Origin: Nocardia abscessus NBRC 100374
GTDB lineage: Bacteria; Actinomycetota; Actinomycetes; Mycobacteriales; Mycobacteriaceae
DNA length: 64,000 nucleotides
NCBI RefSeq assembly: GCF_000308455.1
Contig: NZ_BAFP01000062.1
Span: 1-64,000, forward strand
Direction of reading: 5' to 3'
The notes under the pieces are model-generated. The model saw nothing but the letters and a program-made list of their open reading frames with translations, was not told the origin of the DNA and did no database searches. Position numbers and translations under genes: made by a program. Numbering within the stretch: the first letter of the stretch is position 1; each line of letters opens with the position of its first letter. Of the stretch, positions 34,902-44,634 are shown piece after piece.

Positions 34902-36443
34902 TCACCCGGTGTGATCGGCTGGATCAGGTGAAGCCTTCGCGCGCCGGGACAGCAGTGACTGCAGTACGACGAGTGCACCGAGGACGAGCACGGTCACGCC
35001 GACCATCCGCAATCCGGCCTCCGTGCCCGAGACGAACGCGGTGACGACGTCGTGGGCGCGGTCAGGTGCGGTGGTGGCCAGGGCGTGGGCCACGGTGTGC
35101 GGGTCGTGGCTCGCGCGGATGTCCGGCGGTAGCGCGGCGACGAACCGTGCGGTGAGCACCGTGCCGATCACGGCGACGCCCAAGGCGCTACCGAATTCGC
35201 GGGTGGTGGCCTGCAATCCGGCTCCGACTCCGGCCTGATCGGGCGGCAGCGAACCGGCGATGGCTCCGGACAGCGTCGGTAGCGCCAGCGTCACACCGAT
35301 TCCGGTCACGACAAGCCATGCGGCGTATGCGAGGTAGGGCGTCTGGGTGCCGCTCGTGGACAGTCCGAGCAGTCCGCAGCCGACGAACCCGAACGCCAGT
35401 CCGATGGTCGCGTCGAGGCCGATGCGCTGCGACAGGCGTCCGACGTGTCGTGCGCCGAGGATGATCGGGACGGTAAGTGGGACGACGCCGAGGCCGGTCA
35501 GCAGGACGCCGAATCCTTTGCCGTATTGCAGGAACGACGCGTTGACATAGAACAGCGCGAACATGCCGAAGAAGACCGTCGTCATGCCCAGACAGGCGCT
35601 GCGCAGGCCAGGGAGCCGGAACAACCGGGGATCGAGCAGCGGATGCTCGACTTTCAGTTCGACAACCGTCCAGACGATGAACAGCGCAGCGGCGCAGACG
35701 AACCCGGCGATGACGACCGCGCTGTTCCAGCCCGCTTCCGGTCCCTGGACGATGCCCAGCAGCAGCGCGACCGACGCGCCGATGAGCAGCGCCGCGCCGA
35801 GTGGGTCCAGTCGGCGGTCATGGCGCGGCGACACCGGCGCGACCCGTCCTACGAGCGCGGCGAGAACCAGCGCGATCGGCGCGGCGGCGGCGAACAGCCA
35901 ACGCCATGACCCGCCGGACAGGATCGCCCCACCGCCGACGTTGCCGACGACTCCGCCGATGCCCGTCATCGACGCCCACGTGGCGATCGTCGCACCTTTG
36001 CGTTCGGCGGGAACGGCGTGCAGCAGGACGGAAAGGGTATTGGGTAGCACGGCGGCAGCGCCGACACCCGTGATCGCACGGCCCGCCAGGAGCAGAGCGA
36101 CGTTCGGCGCGATCGCCGAGATCAGCGCACCCACCGCGAACAGCGCCAGACCGACCAGCAGAACTCCTTTGCGCCCGAAGCGGTCACCGGCGGCTCCGCC
36201 CGGGATGACGAGGCAGGCGAAGACGATCACATAGGTGTCGACGATCCAGACCAGCGCCGACGCGGACGGGTGCAGTGCGCTCGCGGCGAGCATCGGGACG
36301 GCGAGGTTGATCGCGGCCACCATCCCCACGACGAGCACGACGCAGGCACACATGAGTGCGAGCAGGCCGCTCGGTGCGGCGGGACGGGGTGAGAGGTCTC
36401 GTGACGACGGATCGCGATCGCGTGTCAGGACATTGAATGGCAT
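34902..36443 (-). CDS. MFS drug efflux transporter, DHA2 (EmrB/QacA) family
   Basis: A 513-residue membrane protein with 14 predicted helices. Signature sequences include DRFGRK in the loop between helices 2 and 3 and the helix-5 antiporter motif region GVGAAAVLPNTLSVL. It would export hydrophobic compounds using the proton gradient. ATG 36443 is supported by alignment-like position of helix 1. It is divergent from a LysR gene across 75 bp, the usual arrangement for a LysR-controlled pump. Confidence 0.9.
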   Translation of the reverse strand: MPFNVLTRDRDPSSRDLSPRPAAPSGLLALMCACVVLVVGMVAAINLAVPMLAASALHPSASALVWIVDTYVIVFACLVIPGGAAGDRFGRKGVLLVGLALFAVGALISAIAPNVALLLAGRAITGVGAAAVLPNTLSVLLHAVPAERKGATIATWASMTGIGGVVGNVGGGAILSGGSWRWLFAAAAPIALVLAALVGRVAPVSPRHDRRLDPLGAALLIGASVALLLGIVQGPEAGWNSAVVIAGFVCAAALFIVWTVVELKVEHPLLDPRLFRLPGLRSACLGMTTVFFGMFALFYVNASFLQYGKGFGVLLTGLGVVPLTVPIILGARHVGRLSQRIGLDATIGLAFGFVGCGLLGLSTSGTQTPYLAYAAWLVVTGIGVTLALPTLSGAIAGSLPPDQAGVGAGLQATTREFGSALGVAVIGTVLTARFVAALPPDIRASHDPHTVAHALATTAPDRAHDVVTAFVSGTEAGLRMVGVTVLVLGALVVLQSLLSRRAKASPDPADHTG

Positions 36444-36464
36444 GGCCCCGACGGTAGGTACCTC

Positions 36465-36486
36465 GTTGCCTTCCGTGCCACGCAAC
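36465..36486. promoter_or_regulatory. Candidate LysR-type box between efflux pump and regulator
   Basis: GTTGC (36465-36469) and GCAAC (36482-36486) form a dyad with a 12-bp centre in the 75-bp divergent gap. A further GCAAC lies at 36513-36517 just before the LysR start. Position and dyad type fit an LTTR operator, though arms are short. Confidence 0.4.
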
Positions 36487-36518
36487 TTCAACAATCCGTA
36501 CTTGCCTACAATGCAACT

Positions 36519-37460
36519 ATGCCCGAGCAGCTCGACCTGAATCTGCTGCGCGTGTTCGACGCGCTGCTGCGAGAAGGCAGTGTGACGGCGGCGTCCGAGC
36601 GCCTGCATCTGTCGATCCCCGCGACCAGCCGGGCGCTGGGCCGGTTACGCCGAGCGATGAGCGACCCGATCCTGGTGCGTGCCGGTCGGGGGATGGCTCC
36701 GACACCGTTCGCGCTGCGCACCGCGCCGCGCGTGCGGTCGCTGCTCGACGAAGCGTCGGCACTGATCAGCGCCGACCGCGAGGTCGCGATCGCCGAACTC
36801 GAGCGCACCTTCACGATTCGTATCAACGACGGCGTGGCGGCGACGCTGGCGACGGCGGCGGTGGAGGCCACGGCCGCCGCCGCACCCGGCGTGGTCCTGC
36901 GCTTCGTGACAGAGGGCAGCGAAAGCGCCGAGGCTCTCCGCGACGGTTCGGTGGATCTCGACATCGGCGTCGGCGACGTCGCGGCTCCCGATATCCGGAC
37001 GGCCGTGCTGTATCGCGAACGGATGGTCGGCATCGTCCGCGCGGATAGCGCGCTGGGCAGGCGCCGCCGCCCGACGTTGCGGCAGCTGTGCGGGCATCCG
37101 CATGTCTCGGCCTCCCGCCGTGGCCGCGCGCGCGGACCACTCGACGATGCGCTCGACGCGGCGGGCCTGCAACGCCACGTCGCCGCCGTCGTGCCGACCT
37201 TCGCCGTCGCGGCGCTGCTGGTCTCCTCCAGCCGTTATGTCGGACTCGTCCCGCAGCGCCTCGCCGACCAGTACGGCCGGACCCTGGGCGTTCGCTGGTT
37301 TCCCATCCCCGCGGCCCTACCGGAACTCGAAGTGCGACTGCTCTGGCACGCGCGGCTGGATGCCGACCCGGCACAGCGCTGGTTACGCGAGACGATCCGG
37401 AACACACTCTGCGCGCCGTCCGTCGACAGCCCCGGCGGGTCTGAGCGCTCGGCCGAATGA
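36519..37460 (+). CDS. LysR-family transcriptional regulator
   Basis: A 313-residue regulator: N-terminal winged helix-turn-helix (LNLLRVFDALLREGSVTAASERLHLS begins it) and a two-lobed substrate-binding-like effector domain (about residues 95-300). It most likely controls the divergent DHA2 pump and itself through the dyad in the shared gap. Confidence 0.92.
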   Translation: MPEQLDLNLLRVFDALLREGSVTAASERLHLSIPATSRALGRLRRAMSDPILVRAGRGMAPTPFALRTAPRVRSLLDEASALISADREVAIAELERTFTIRINDGVAATLATAAVEATAAAAPGVVLRFVTEGSESAEALRDGSVDLDIGVGDVAAPDIRTAVLYRERMVGIVRADSALGRRRRPTLRQLCGHPHVSASRRGRARGPLDDALDAAGLQRHVAAVVPTFAVAALLVSSSRYVGLVPQRLADQYGRTLGVRWFPIPAALPELEVRLLWHARLDADPAQRWLRETIRNTLCAPSVDSPGGSERSAE

Positions 37461-37643
37461 GGATGCGTCGCAGCTGATCAGGCCGGATCCCGCTCAGCCC
37501 CGGGCCGACGCCCACCGCTATACCTCCGAACAGCTTTCTCCGGCGATATGTCGCTCAGATCACACGCGACTACCCATCACATCCCGCCAGCCTTCCTCGT
37601 CTCCAGTTCAGTACCGCGTTCGCGGCCTGAGAAGGAGGCAACC

Positions 37644-38033
37644 ATGAAGCGCTCGGTCACCGTCGTCACGCTGGTGGCAGGGGCATCGATGCTGGGTATC
37701 GGAATCTGGTGCCGCATCGACCCGGCCGGTTTCGCCGAATGGGCCAATTGGCCCGAGCACGAGCATTTCCTGCACGACGCGGGCGTCTTCCAGATCGGCA
37801 TCGGGCTGATGATGATCGCCGCCCTGGCGTGGCGCGATGTCGTGTCCGTGGTGTTGGGCGGATTCGTTGTCACCAACTCCCTGCACGCGGTGAACCACGC
37901 CGTCGACGAGGGCGGCGGGCATGCCTCCGATACCTGGCTCCTGCTGCTGTTCTCGGCAATCGCCGCCGTGGGCCTCGTCATCCGCCTGCGTGAACTGCGT
38001 ACGCGGAAGACATCCGCCACGGTCTCGAGGTGA
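37644..38033 (+). CDS. Small four-helix membrane protein
   Basis: A 129-residue protein with four predicted transmembrane helices and conserved-looking polar pieces HEHFLHDAGVFQIGIG and NSLHAVNHAVDE in and between them, similar to DoxX/DUF4345-like small membrane proteins of actinobacteria. The GAAGGAGG ribosome binding site 8 nt upstream fixes the ATG. It is followed after 4 nt by the epimerase gene, so they form an operon. Confidence 0.8.
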   Translation: MKRSVTVVTLVAGASMLGIGIWCRIDPAGFAEWANWPEHEHFLHDAGVFQIGIGLMMIAALAWRDVVSVVLGGFVVTNSLHAVNHAVDEGGGHASDTWLLLLFSAIAAVGLVIRLRELRTRKTSATVSR

Positions 38034-38037
38034 AACC

Positions 38038-38973
38038 GTGAGAATCCTGCTCGCCGGCGCGACCGGCACGATCAGCTCCGCTTTGATCCCGCAGCTGCTG
38101 TCGGCCGGCCATACCGTGCTCGGCCTCACCCGAACCGCCGCAGGTGCTCGACGGCTCGCCGCGTCCGGTGTCCGTCCGGTGATCGCGGACATCCTGGATG
38201 CCGGTGCGCTACGCACCGCCGTCGCGGGTCTGCGTGCGGACGCGGTGGTCCACCAGGCCACCGCGCTCACCCGGACACCGACCCGGCATCGGGACCTGTA
38301 CGCCACCGATGCGCTGCGCGACAAGGGCACTCGCAATCTGCTGCTGGCAGCGGAGACCGTCGGCGCCCGGCAATTCGTGACACAGTCGTTCTTCCTCGGC
38401 TACGGCTGGTGCGACCACGGCCCCGCTCCGCTCAGCGAGGAGCGTCCTTTCGCGCCCCTCGGTCACGGCCCATTCGAGACCCATATGCGCTCGCTGCGCT
38501 CCAACGAGGAACAGGTGCTCGGATACGGCGGTATCGCACTGCGCTACGGCCTGTTCTACGGGCCGGAACCGGCGACCTTCGGGATGATGGACAGCCTCCG
38601 CCGCCGCAGGCTGCCGGTACCGCGCGAACCCGGGACACTGCACCCGATCCACATCGCCGACGCCGCCTCCGCGACGCTCGCGGCCTTGGCGCGCGGCCGG
38701 TCCGGCGAGGCATACAACATCGCCGACCGGGAGCCGGTCGATATGGGCGACTACCTCGATACTCTCGCGGCCGTGGCCGATGCCCCGCTCCCGCGCCGTA
38801 TCCCGGGATGGCTGCTGCGGGCGACACCCTATCTGCACGCCCTGCTGGTGGGCAGCCGTATCCGGCTGGACACGGGCAAGGCCGAGCGCGAGCTCGGCTG
38901 GACCCCGGCCTACCCGACATATCGCGAGGGCCTGTCCGCTCTCCGCGCCGCACCCGACCCGGCCGAACGCTGA
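38038..38973 (+). CDS. NAD-dependent epimerase/dehydratase family protein
   Basis: A 311-residue extended SDR with GATGTIS at residues 7-13, a Rossmann fold and a substrate-binding C-terminal half (RYGLFYGPEP, HIADAASATLAAL, ELGWTPAYPTYREGL). The usual YxxxK active-site pair is not obvious, which is typical of the atypical SDR branch. GTG 38038 is chosen because GAGGTG lies 7 nt upstream, overlapping the previous stop. It is a full-length paralogue of the short gene at 109-693. Confidence 0.85.
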   Translation: MRILLAGATGTISSALIPQLLSAGHTVLGLTRTAAGARRLAASGVRPVIADILDAGALRTAVAGLRADAVVHQATALTRTPTRHRDLYATDALRDKGTRNLLLAAETVGARQFVTQSFFLGYGWCDHGPAPLSEERPFAPLGHGPFETHMRSLRSNEEQVLGYGGIALRYGLFYGPEPATFGMMDSLRRRRLPVPREPGTLHPIHIADAASATLAALARGRSGEAYNIADREPVDMGDYLDTLAAVADAPLPRRIPGWLLRATPYLHALLVGSRIRLDTGKAERELGWTPAYPTYREGLSALRAAPDPAER

Positions 38974-39309
38974 TCCGGCGCCTCACGCCAGTGCCCGGCG
39001 AACGCCCGACCGCGTCAACGCTGATGGAGCGAAACCTCGCAGGCTCGCTCGGTCGAGTGACGCTGGGTCGCGTCCGACGAGGCGACGTCAGGCATGACGA
39101 CCGAGTCGACGCGAACGCCACGTTCTCCCATTGTGATTCGATGCTGTTCGGCGGCGGTGATGGTACTTTGAACGCCGAACCGGCCGGGCACGGGGGTTCT
39201 CTGACCGCAACGATCGGTCAGGCGCGGCGCTCGGCATCGTTTTCGTGCTGTTCGACAGACCGGTTGCCGACGGTCGGACGGTGGGGCGGGTTGCGGAGTG
39301 TGACGTCTG
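38974..39309. other. 336-bp gap before the ImmA/IrrE gene
   Basis: No supported gene. It should contain the promoter of the three-gene operon starting at 39310. The main structure is the dyad CTGACCG-N7-CGGTCAG at 39201-39221; a smaller dyad CCGAC-G-GTCGG lies near 39268-39278. Confidence 0.5.
39201..39221. promoter_or_regulatory. CTGACCG-N7-CGGTCAG inverted repeat
   Basis: Seven-base perfect arms with a 7-bp centre, about 90 bp before the ImmA/IrrE start. The 14-bp centre-to-centre distance of the arms suits a dimeric helix-turn-helix repressor, possibly the XRE protein encoded at the far end of the cluster. Confidence 0.45.
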
Positions 39310-39888
39310 ATGGGTTCCGTATGGCGCGGGCGCGCGAGACGCGCCGTTGACGACACGGCGGAGTACGCGGGAAGCTCGCGAGAGGGAGGAACTCGCTTCG
39401 TCCCGAACCCTGCGATGGTGCGTGAGATCGAACATCGCACCCGGCTGCTGCTGCAACGCATGCAGGTGCGCGAGTTGCTGACCATGCGCCAGCTGATCGA
39501 GCGCTATTGCGAATTCACCGGCGCGACGGTGCTTCTGCAAGAGAAGTTGCTGCCGGTCGATTGCTTCTTCGCGATCACGCTGAAGCTCTCGGCGCCGCCC
39601 GACACCTATGTCATCGCGTATCAGAAGGCGACGCCGGCGTGGCATCAGGACCACGGGATCGGGCACGAGTTCGGCCACATCATCGCCGGGCACTACGAGG
39701 CCGAAAGCGTGCATCGTCATTCGGCGATGTCGCCGAAGATGGAGTGGGAGGCGGAGTACACGGCGAACCTGCTCGCGCGGTGGGCGTATCAGGTGGGCAG
39801 GGTGCTCGATCGGCAGCGTGCGCTCCGTCCCTTGCAGCGGGCCGAGGATCTTTCGCTGCCGCTGCAGGAGAGAATGGGCTGGCTGTGA
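39310..39888 (+). CDS. ImmA/IrrE-type metallopeptidase
   Basis: A 192-residue zinc-peptidase-like protein with the motif H119-E120-F-G-H123 and a downstream acidic helix (EWEAEYTANLLARW) that supplies a third ligand. Relatives cleave or antagonise XRE-type repressors in mobile elements and stress responses. ATG 39310 has GGAG upstream; an ATG at 39415 is an alternative. It overlaps the next gene by 4 nt. An XRE regulator is encoded convergently at the end of this cluster, a plausible target. Confidence 0.87.
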   Translation: MGSVWRGRARRAVDDTAEYAGSSREGGTRFVPNPAMVREIEHRTRLLLQRMQVRELLTMRQLIERYCEFTGATVLLQEKLLPVDCFFAITLKLSAPPDTYVIAYQKATPAWHQDHGIGHEFGHIIAGHYEAESVHRHSAMSPKMEWEAEYTANLLARWAYQVGRVLDRQRALRPLQRAEDLSLPLQERMGWL

Positions 39889-41021
39889 TCTACATTCCGC
39901 ACGGCTGGCTCATCGCGGCGTTCGCCGCGGCCATGCTCTGGAAGGCGAGTCAGTACCGCCGGAACAAGGACGTTGCTCTGCTCGCGGTGGTGGGGGCCTT
40001 CTTCTTCCTCGCATCGGGATATGCCTTCGGCGAGTACGTCCAGGACCGGTCCGATCCGTGGTTGCTGACCGCGATGGGATACGAATTCGTCGGCACCGTC
40101 CTGCTGATCGGGTCCAAGGTGTGCGTCGTAGCGTTCTTCGTGCTGGCCTCACGGCGCACCGCGCAGACGAGGAAGATCCTGCTCGCCCTCGGTATTCCGC
40201 TGGTCGCGTCGATCGTCGTCCTGGCCGTGTGCGCTGTCGTCGCGGGCCCCGACGCGAAACCCTATGGCTTCGCCGACCCGGCCGTGGTCGGGTTCAATCT
40301 CGGGGAGAAAGTGATCACGTTGCCGACCGGGATGCTGATCGTTTTCTACTGCTTCGCCTATCTGCGATTGCTGTCGGGGACGCCGGCGCACGGAATCATG
40401 CTCGCGGCGATAGGCGCGGTGTTGATGCTCGCCGCCACCGTGACCTTCACCGTGCAGCTCGGGTATTACGCGGCGTCGGCGCGGCCACCGCGAGCGCTCG
40501 TCGTGCTGGGGCGGTGGGAGGTCTATCTCGGGCAGCTCATCTTCCTCCTGGGTGTGTCCTGGTATGGCTTGGTGATGCGTATCCGAGCTGTGGTCCTCGG
40601 CCTCGGGGCATTGCGCGACGTTCTGTTGCTGTGGCGGCTGTGGCGTTTCGCGGTCGGCGTGATCACCCGGTTTCTTCCCGAACGGCGGATGCCCGGTTTC
40701 CGTGTCCGGGAGCCTCTGGCGGCCATCATGGAACGGCGTCAGGCGATGATGGTCGACATTCGTGATGCCCTGATGCTGCTCAGCCCCCAGATCGACCCCA
40801 GGTCGACCGCAACGGTCTCCGGGTACGCGCGCGAGCTGCAACGCGTCGCCGCGGCCAATCACGAGCGGCCGGTGCTGTACGGCGAGCCGCACCGCGCGGC
40901 CGTGGACAAGGCTGATACGTTCGATGCGGACCGAAAACTGCTCGTGGCCTTGGCGGCCGACCTGGGGGAGAACATGGTTCGGGTGCGTCGTAATTGGGTT
41001 CGGCCCACGGCGAAGGTGTGA
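39885..41021 (+). CDS. MAB_1171c-like multi-pass membrane protein
   Basis: A 378-residue protein with about seven predicted transmembrane helices in its first 240 residues and a soluble helical C-terminus (about 260-378). It matches the family often annotated as MAB_1171c-type putative transporter (DUF6545-like), found in mycobacteria and relatives beside ImmA/IrrE peptidases and XRE regulators. GTG 39885 overlaps the peptidase stop. The molecular function is unknown. Confidence 0.8.
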   Translation: MIYIPHGWLIAAFAAAMLWKASQYRRNKDVALLAVVGAFFFLASGYAFGEYVQDRSDPWLLTAMGYEFVGTVLLIGSKVCVVAFFVLASRRTAQTRKILLALGIPLVASIVVLAVCAVVAGPDAKPYGFADPAVVGFNLGEKVITLPTGMLIVFYCFAYLRLLSGTPAHGIMLAAIGAVLMLAATVTFTVQLGYYAASARPPRALVVLGRWEVYLGQLIFLLGVSWYGLVMRIRAVVLGLGALRDVLLLWRLWRFAVGVITRFLPERRMPGFRVREPLAAIMERRQAMMVDIRDALMLLSPQIDPRSTATVSGYARELQRVAAANHERPVLYGEPHRAAVDKADTFDADRKLLVALAADLGENMVRVRRNWVRPTAKV

Positions 41022-41025
41022 CCAG

Positions 41026-42015
41026 ATGTTTCGAGCGGAGGTCATCGGTTGCGGTATCGGAGGGGCATGCGCGGCTCTGGCGATGGCGAAAGTCGGTGCC
41101 CGCGTCCAGGTCTATGAGACCGCGCCGCGCACCGCCGAGGTGGGCGGGTGGGTCACCCTCGGCCCCGCGGCGTCGACCGCGCTCGATCAGATCGGTCTGG
41201 GCGAGAAGGTCAGGGCGGCCGGATTCCCGGTAGTCAGCGTCAGCACGGTCGACATGCTCACCGGGCGGACAGGCTCCTTCGCCCGCACCGAGCCCGGTCA
41301 TCGCTGGTCCAGCACCCACGTGTGGCGCAAGGACCTGCTGGCCTTGTTGCGAGAAGGTTTGGCACAAGCGGATATTCCATGCGACTACGGAACTCGGGCG
41401 GATCCGGGCGAGCGCACGGGCGATCTGCTGGTCGGCGCGGACGGTGCTCGTTCGGTCACTCGGCGCATGCTCGGCGATTCCCGAGAGCCCACCTACACGG
41501 GCCAACTGATCCGATACGGACATTGCCCGGTTCCGGTGCCTGGGCTACCGACGAACGTGCTGCACTTCTGGTCGCACCCGGAGGGGGTAGCGGGGTATGT
41601 GGGGGACGACCGCGATGGATCGTTCTGGTTCAGCAGGCGAACCGTCGCGCCGGCGGCCGCGGCGGTCGACGCCGACGTGTTCCTCGGGGCACTGCGGGCC
41701 ACCCCGGTGGTCGAGGTGCTGGAGCGTTCCGTGGTGAGCGCACCGATCGCACTGTACGAACTCGAACCCGAGGGGAGCTGGCACAACGCGGATACCGTCC
41801 TGATCGGCGATGCGGCGCACGCGGTGTCACCGGCGGCAGGGCGGGGCGCGACCTCCGCCATCGAGGATGCGATCGTCTTGGCGAAGACGCTGCGCAGTGC
41901 GGACTCCATTGCCGCGGCCCTGGAGTCCTATACGGAAGTTCGTCGTCCGATAGCGCAAGCGACCTATCGCCCGGGACCTGCGCCGCGAGTTTCGGCGGCG
42001 GATCTGCAACTCTGA
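41026..42015 (+). CDS. FAD-dependent monooxygenase
   Basis: A 329-residue flavoprotein of the PHBH-type group A monooxygenase family. The N-terminal dinucleotide motif is G-x-G-x-x-G (GCGIGG, about residues 9-14), and the C-terminal FAD ribityl motif LIGDAAHAVSP lies near residue 262. It is a little shorter than average (about 370-400). ATG 41026 follows AAGGTG. Third gene of the peptidase operon; substrate unknown. Confidence 0.87.
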   Translation: MFRAEVIGCGIGGACAALAMAKVGARVQVYETAPRTAEVGGWVTLGPAASTALDQIGLGEKVRAAGFPVVSVSTVDMLTGRTGSFARTEPGHRWSSTHVWRKDLLALLREGLAQADIPCDYGTRADPGERTGDLLVGADGARSVTRRMLGDSREPTYTGQLIRYGHCPVPVPGLPTNVLHFWSHPEGVAGYVGDDRDGSFWFSRRTVAPAAAAVDADVFLGALRATPVVEVLERSVVSAPIALYELEPEGSWHNADTVLIGDAAHAVSPAAGRGATSAIEDAIVLAKTLRSADSIAAALESYTEVRRPIAQATYRPGPAPRVSAADLQL

Positions 42016-42031
42016 TACGCGCGATAGTGGA

Positions 42032-42550
42032 TCAGTCAGGGGGACCGGGCTCTTCCTCGTCCCCCGTAGCAGCCGGTCGGCGGTAGAGTTCGTGCTGCTG
42101 GAGATCGCGCAGGATGTTGCCGACAATGGTGCCGAACGTCGACCTGCCGAGCTCGTTCAAAGTGCTCAGTTCGGACAGGCGGAAGCCGATCGCCTCCACG
42201 CCCGCCTCGGACAGCTCCGCGGCCAGCCGCGATTCGATACCGGCCTGCTGTGCGGCGGCGCCGTCCAGGAATTCGCGCACGTCGACGCCCAGTGCCACGG
42301 AAATCCCCTCGATGGTGCGGAAACTGGGATTGCGGACGCGTCCGAGCCGGATGTGCGAGACCTGGGCCGGACTCAGTGGATAGCCCAGCGCGGTCGAGCG
42401 CTCGGCGATGTCCTTGTTGGAGTAGCCCCGTGCATCCCGCTGCTGGGCGGCGGCGATCACCCGATTGAGCTGCCGCGCGATGGGACCGGCGTCCTCCGTC
42501 GGCTCACCGCTGATGTCATCTCCGTCGTCAGACACGCCCTGTGCCACCAA
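42032..42550 (-). CDS. XRE-family transcriptional regulator
   Basis: A 172-residue protein with one helix-turn-helix (about residues 44-95: SNKDIAERSTALGYPLS then AQVSHIRLGRVRNPS). The C-terminal part is helical. An AGGAGG block immediately precedes TTG 42550/GTG 42547; spacing is poor for both and GTG 42535 is also possible, so the start is uncertain. Convergent with the monooxygenase gene; an ideal target for the ImmA/IrrE peptidase in the same cluster. Confidence 0.85.
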   Translation of the reverse strand: MVAQGVSDDGDDISGEPTEDAGPIARQLNRVIAAAQQRDARGYSNKDIAERSTALGYPLSPAQVSHIRLGRVRNPSFRTIEGISVALGVDVREFLDGAAAQQAGIESRLAAELSEAGVEAIGFRLSELSTLNELGRSTFGTIVGNILRDLQQHELYRRPAATGDEEEPGPPD

Positions 42551-42614
42551 CCTCCTGGTTCGGCCCGTCCCCGTGCAAGCATGGTAACCGGCAATAAAGG
42601 ATCCGAGCGCACCG

Positions 42615-42628
42615 GCTAGAAATCTAGC
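42615..42628. promoter_or_regulatory. Perfect palindrome upstream of the XRE gene
   Basis: GCTAGA-AA-TCTAGC, 6-bp arms, AT-rich for this genome, 65 bp upstream of the XRE start. Two GGATCC-containing blocks (42599 and about 42640) flank it. It is a candidate autoregulatory operator. Confidence 0.5.
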
Positions 42629-42798
42629 GCTTTACAATCGGATCCTATCGCTCTACGCTCGTATCCGAACCGATTACGGAGATGTCACCGAGAGCCGGCT
42701 TCGTGTATCGACTGTGGAGGGGATAGCCGATCCACGAAGCCGGCGTTGACGTTTCGCACGACCGCGCAGGCAACTCAGCGCGTGATCGTGACCTCGGA

Positions 42799-44634
42799 TC
42801 ACTCCAACCGGGTCAGGCGCGCGATGATCGTCGCCGCCATCGATGCCGGGTCGCCATGGTCGGGGCGTAGCACTATTTCGGCTTCGGTCGGCGCTTCGTA
42901 GGGGTGATCGATGCCGGTGAAGCCGCGGATCTCGCCCGCGCGGGCCTTGGCGTACATGCCCTTGGGGTCGCGGGCTTCGCAGACCGCCAGTGGCGTGTCG
43001 ACGAACACTTCCAGGAACGGGATACCCGCCGCTTCGTGTGCGGCGCGGACGCGGTCACGGTCGGCGCGGTAGGGACTGATCAGCGAAACCACCGCGACCA
43101 CACCGGAGTCGGCGAACAGTTTCGCCACTTCGCCGACGCGGCGGACGTTCTCTTCCCGGTCGGCGGGGCTGAAGCCGAGATCCGAGTTGAGGCCGTGGCG
43201 CAGGTTGTCGCCGTCGAGGAGGAATGCCGGGCGGCCCGCGGCCACCAATCTGCGCTCCAGTTCCACGGCTACGGTGGACTTGCCGGAGCCGGACAGGCCG
43301 GTCAGCCAGACCGTCAGGCCACGGGTGGCGCGCTCGTCGCGCTCGACGGCGGTGGAGTGCCAGACCACCCGGGAGGACGGCAGGCTCGGGCCGGTGATCA
43401 TGCCCGCGGCGACGGTGTTGTTGGTGGTGTCGTCGACGAGGATGAAGCTGCCCGTGGCGCGGTTGCGCCGGTAGGGGTCGAACAGCAAGGGTTGGCGGGT
43501 GCGCAGCTGGACGCGGCCGATCTCGTTGAGCGACAACGACGCCGCGTGTTCGTCGCGATGCAGGGTGTTGACGTCCAGCCGGTAGTCCAGGGAGCGCACT
43601 TCGGCGGTGACCGCGCGGGTGGTGTGCCGGATGGTGTAGGTAGCGCCCGGGGTCAGCTGAGCGTCTTCGGCGAACCAGCACACCATCGCGTCGAGATCGC
43701 GGTCGGTGTTCGGGCGATTGTTCGGACGGCAGATCAGATCACCGCGGGAGATGTCCAGCTCGTCGGCGAGCTGGATGGTGACCGCCTGCGGCGGAAAGGC
43801 TTCCGCGACCGGCGCGCCGCCCGGACCCCAGATCGCCTCCACCGTGGTGGTGAAACCCGACGGCAGCACCGCCACTTCGTCGCCCGGTTTGAAGACCCCA
43901 CCCGCGACGGTGCCCGCGTAACCGCGGAAATCCTGCGCGTGGCTGCGGGTGACGTACTGCACCGGGAAACGTGCGTCGATCAGGTTGCGGTCGGAGGCGA
44001 TGTGCACCTCTTCCAGATGGTGCAGCAGGGGAGTGCCCTCGTACCACGGCATGCTCGCGCCACGGTGCACGATGTTGTCGCCGTGCAGCGCCGACACGGG
44101 CACGAAGGTCAGGTCGGAGACCTCCAGTTTGGAGGCCCACCGCGCGAACTCCGCACGGATCTCCTCGAACCGCTCCTGCGACCAGTCCACCAGGTCCATC
44201 TTGTTCACGCACAGCACCAGGTGCGGAATGCCGAGCAGACCGGCCAGGAACGCGTGCCGACGGGTCTGCTCCACCACGCCTTTGCGGGCGTCCACCAGGA
44301 TCAGCGCCAGGTCGGCGGTCGAGGCGCCGGTCACCATGTTGCGCGTGTACTGCACGTGCCCCGGCGTGTCCGCGATGATGAATTTCCGTCTGGGCGTGGC
44401 GAAATAGCGATGTGCCACGTCGATGGTGATGCCCTGTTCGCGTTCGGCGCGCAGGCCGTCGGTGAGCAGAGCCAGGTTGGGATAGTCGTCGCCGCGGTCG
44501 CGGCTGGTGCGCTCCACCGCGGCGAGCTGATCGGTGAACAGCGTCTTGGAGTCGAACAGCAGCCTGCCGATCAGCGTCGACTTGCCGTCGTCGACGCTGC
44601 CCGCGGTAGCCAGGCGCAACAGTGTGGTCGTCAT
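42799..44634 (-). CDS. cysNC: Bifunctional sulfate adenylyltransferase large subunit / APS kinase
   Basis: A 611-residue fusion. The CysN GTPase part (about residues 1-430) has GSVDDGKS (12-19), DTPGH and NKMD; the CysC part (about 435-611) has P-loop GLSGSGKST and DGDNLRHGL. With CysD it turns sulfate and ATP into APS and then PAPS, driven by GTP hydrolysis. PAPS feeds sulfate reduction or sulfotransferases. ATG 44634 overlaps the cysD stop by 1 nt. Confidence 0.96.
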   Translation of the reverse strand: MTTTLLRLATAGSVDDGKSTLIGRLLFDSKTLFTDQLAAVERTSRDRGDDYPNLALLTDGLRAEREQGITIDVAHRYFATPRRKFIIADTPGHVQYTRNMVTGASTADLALILVDARKGVVEQTRRHAFLAGLLGIPHLVLCVNKMDLVDWSQERFEEIRAEFARWASKLEVSDLTFVPVSALHGDNIVHRGASMPWYEGTPLLHHLEEVHIASDRNLIDARFPVQYVTRSHAQDFRGYAGTVAGGVFKPGDEVAVLPSGFTTTVEAIWGPGGAPVAEAFPPQAVTIQLADELDISRGDLICRPNNRPNTDRDLDAMVCWFAEDAQLTPGATYTIRHTTRAVTAEVRSLDYRLDVNTLHRDEHAASLSLNEIGRVQLRTRQPLLFDPYRRNRATGSFILVDDTTNNTVAAGMITGPSLPSSRVVWHSTAVERDERATRGLTVWLTGLSGSGKSTVAVELERRLVAAGRPAFLLDGDNLRHGLNSDLGFSPADREENVRRVGEVAKLFADSGVVAVVSLISPYRADRDRVRAAHEAAGIPFLEVFVDTPLAVCEARDPKGMYAKARAGEIRGFTGIDHPYEAPTEAEIVLRPDHGDPASMAATIIARLTRLE

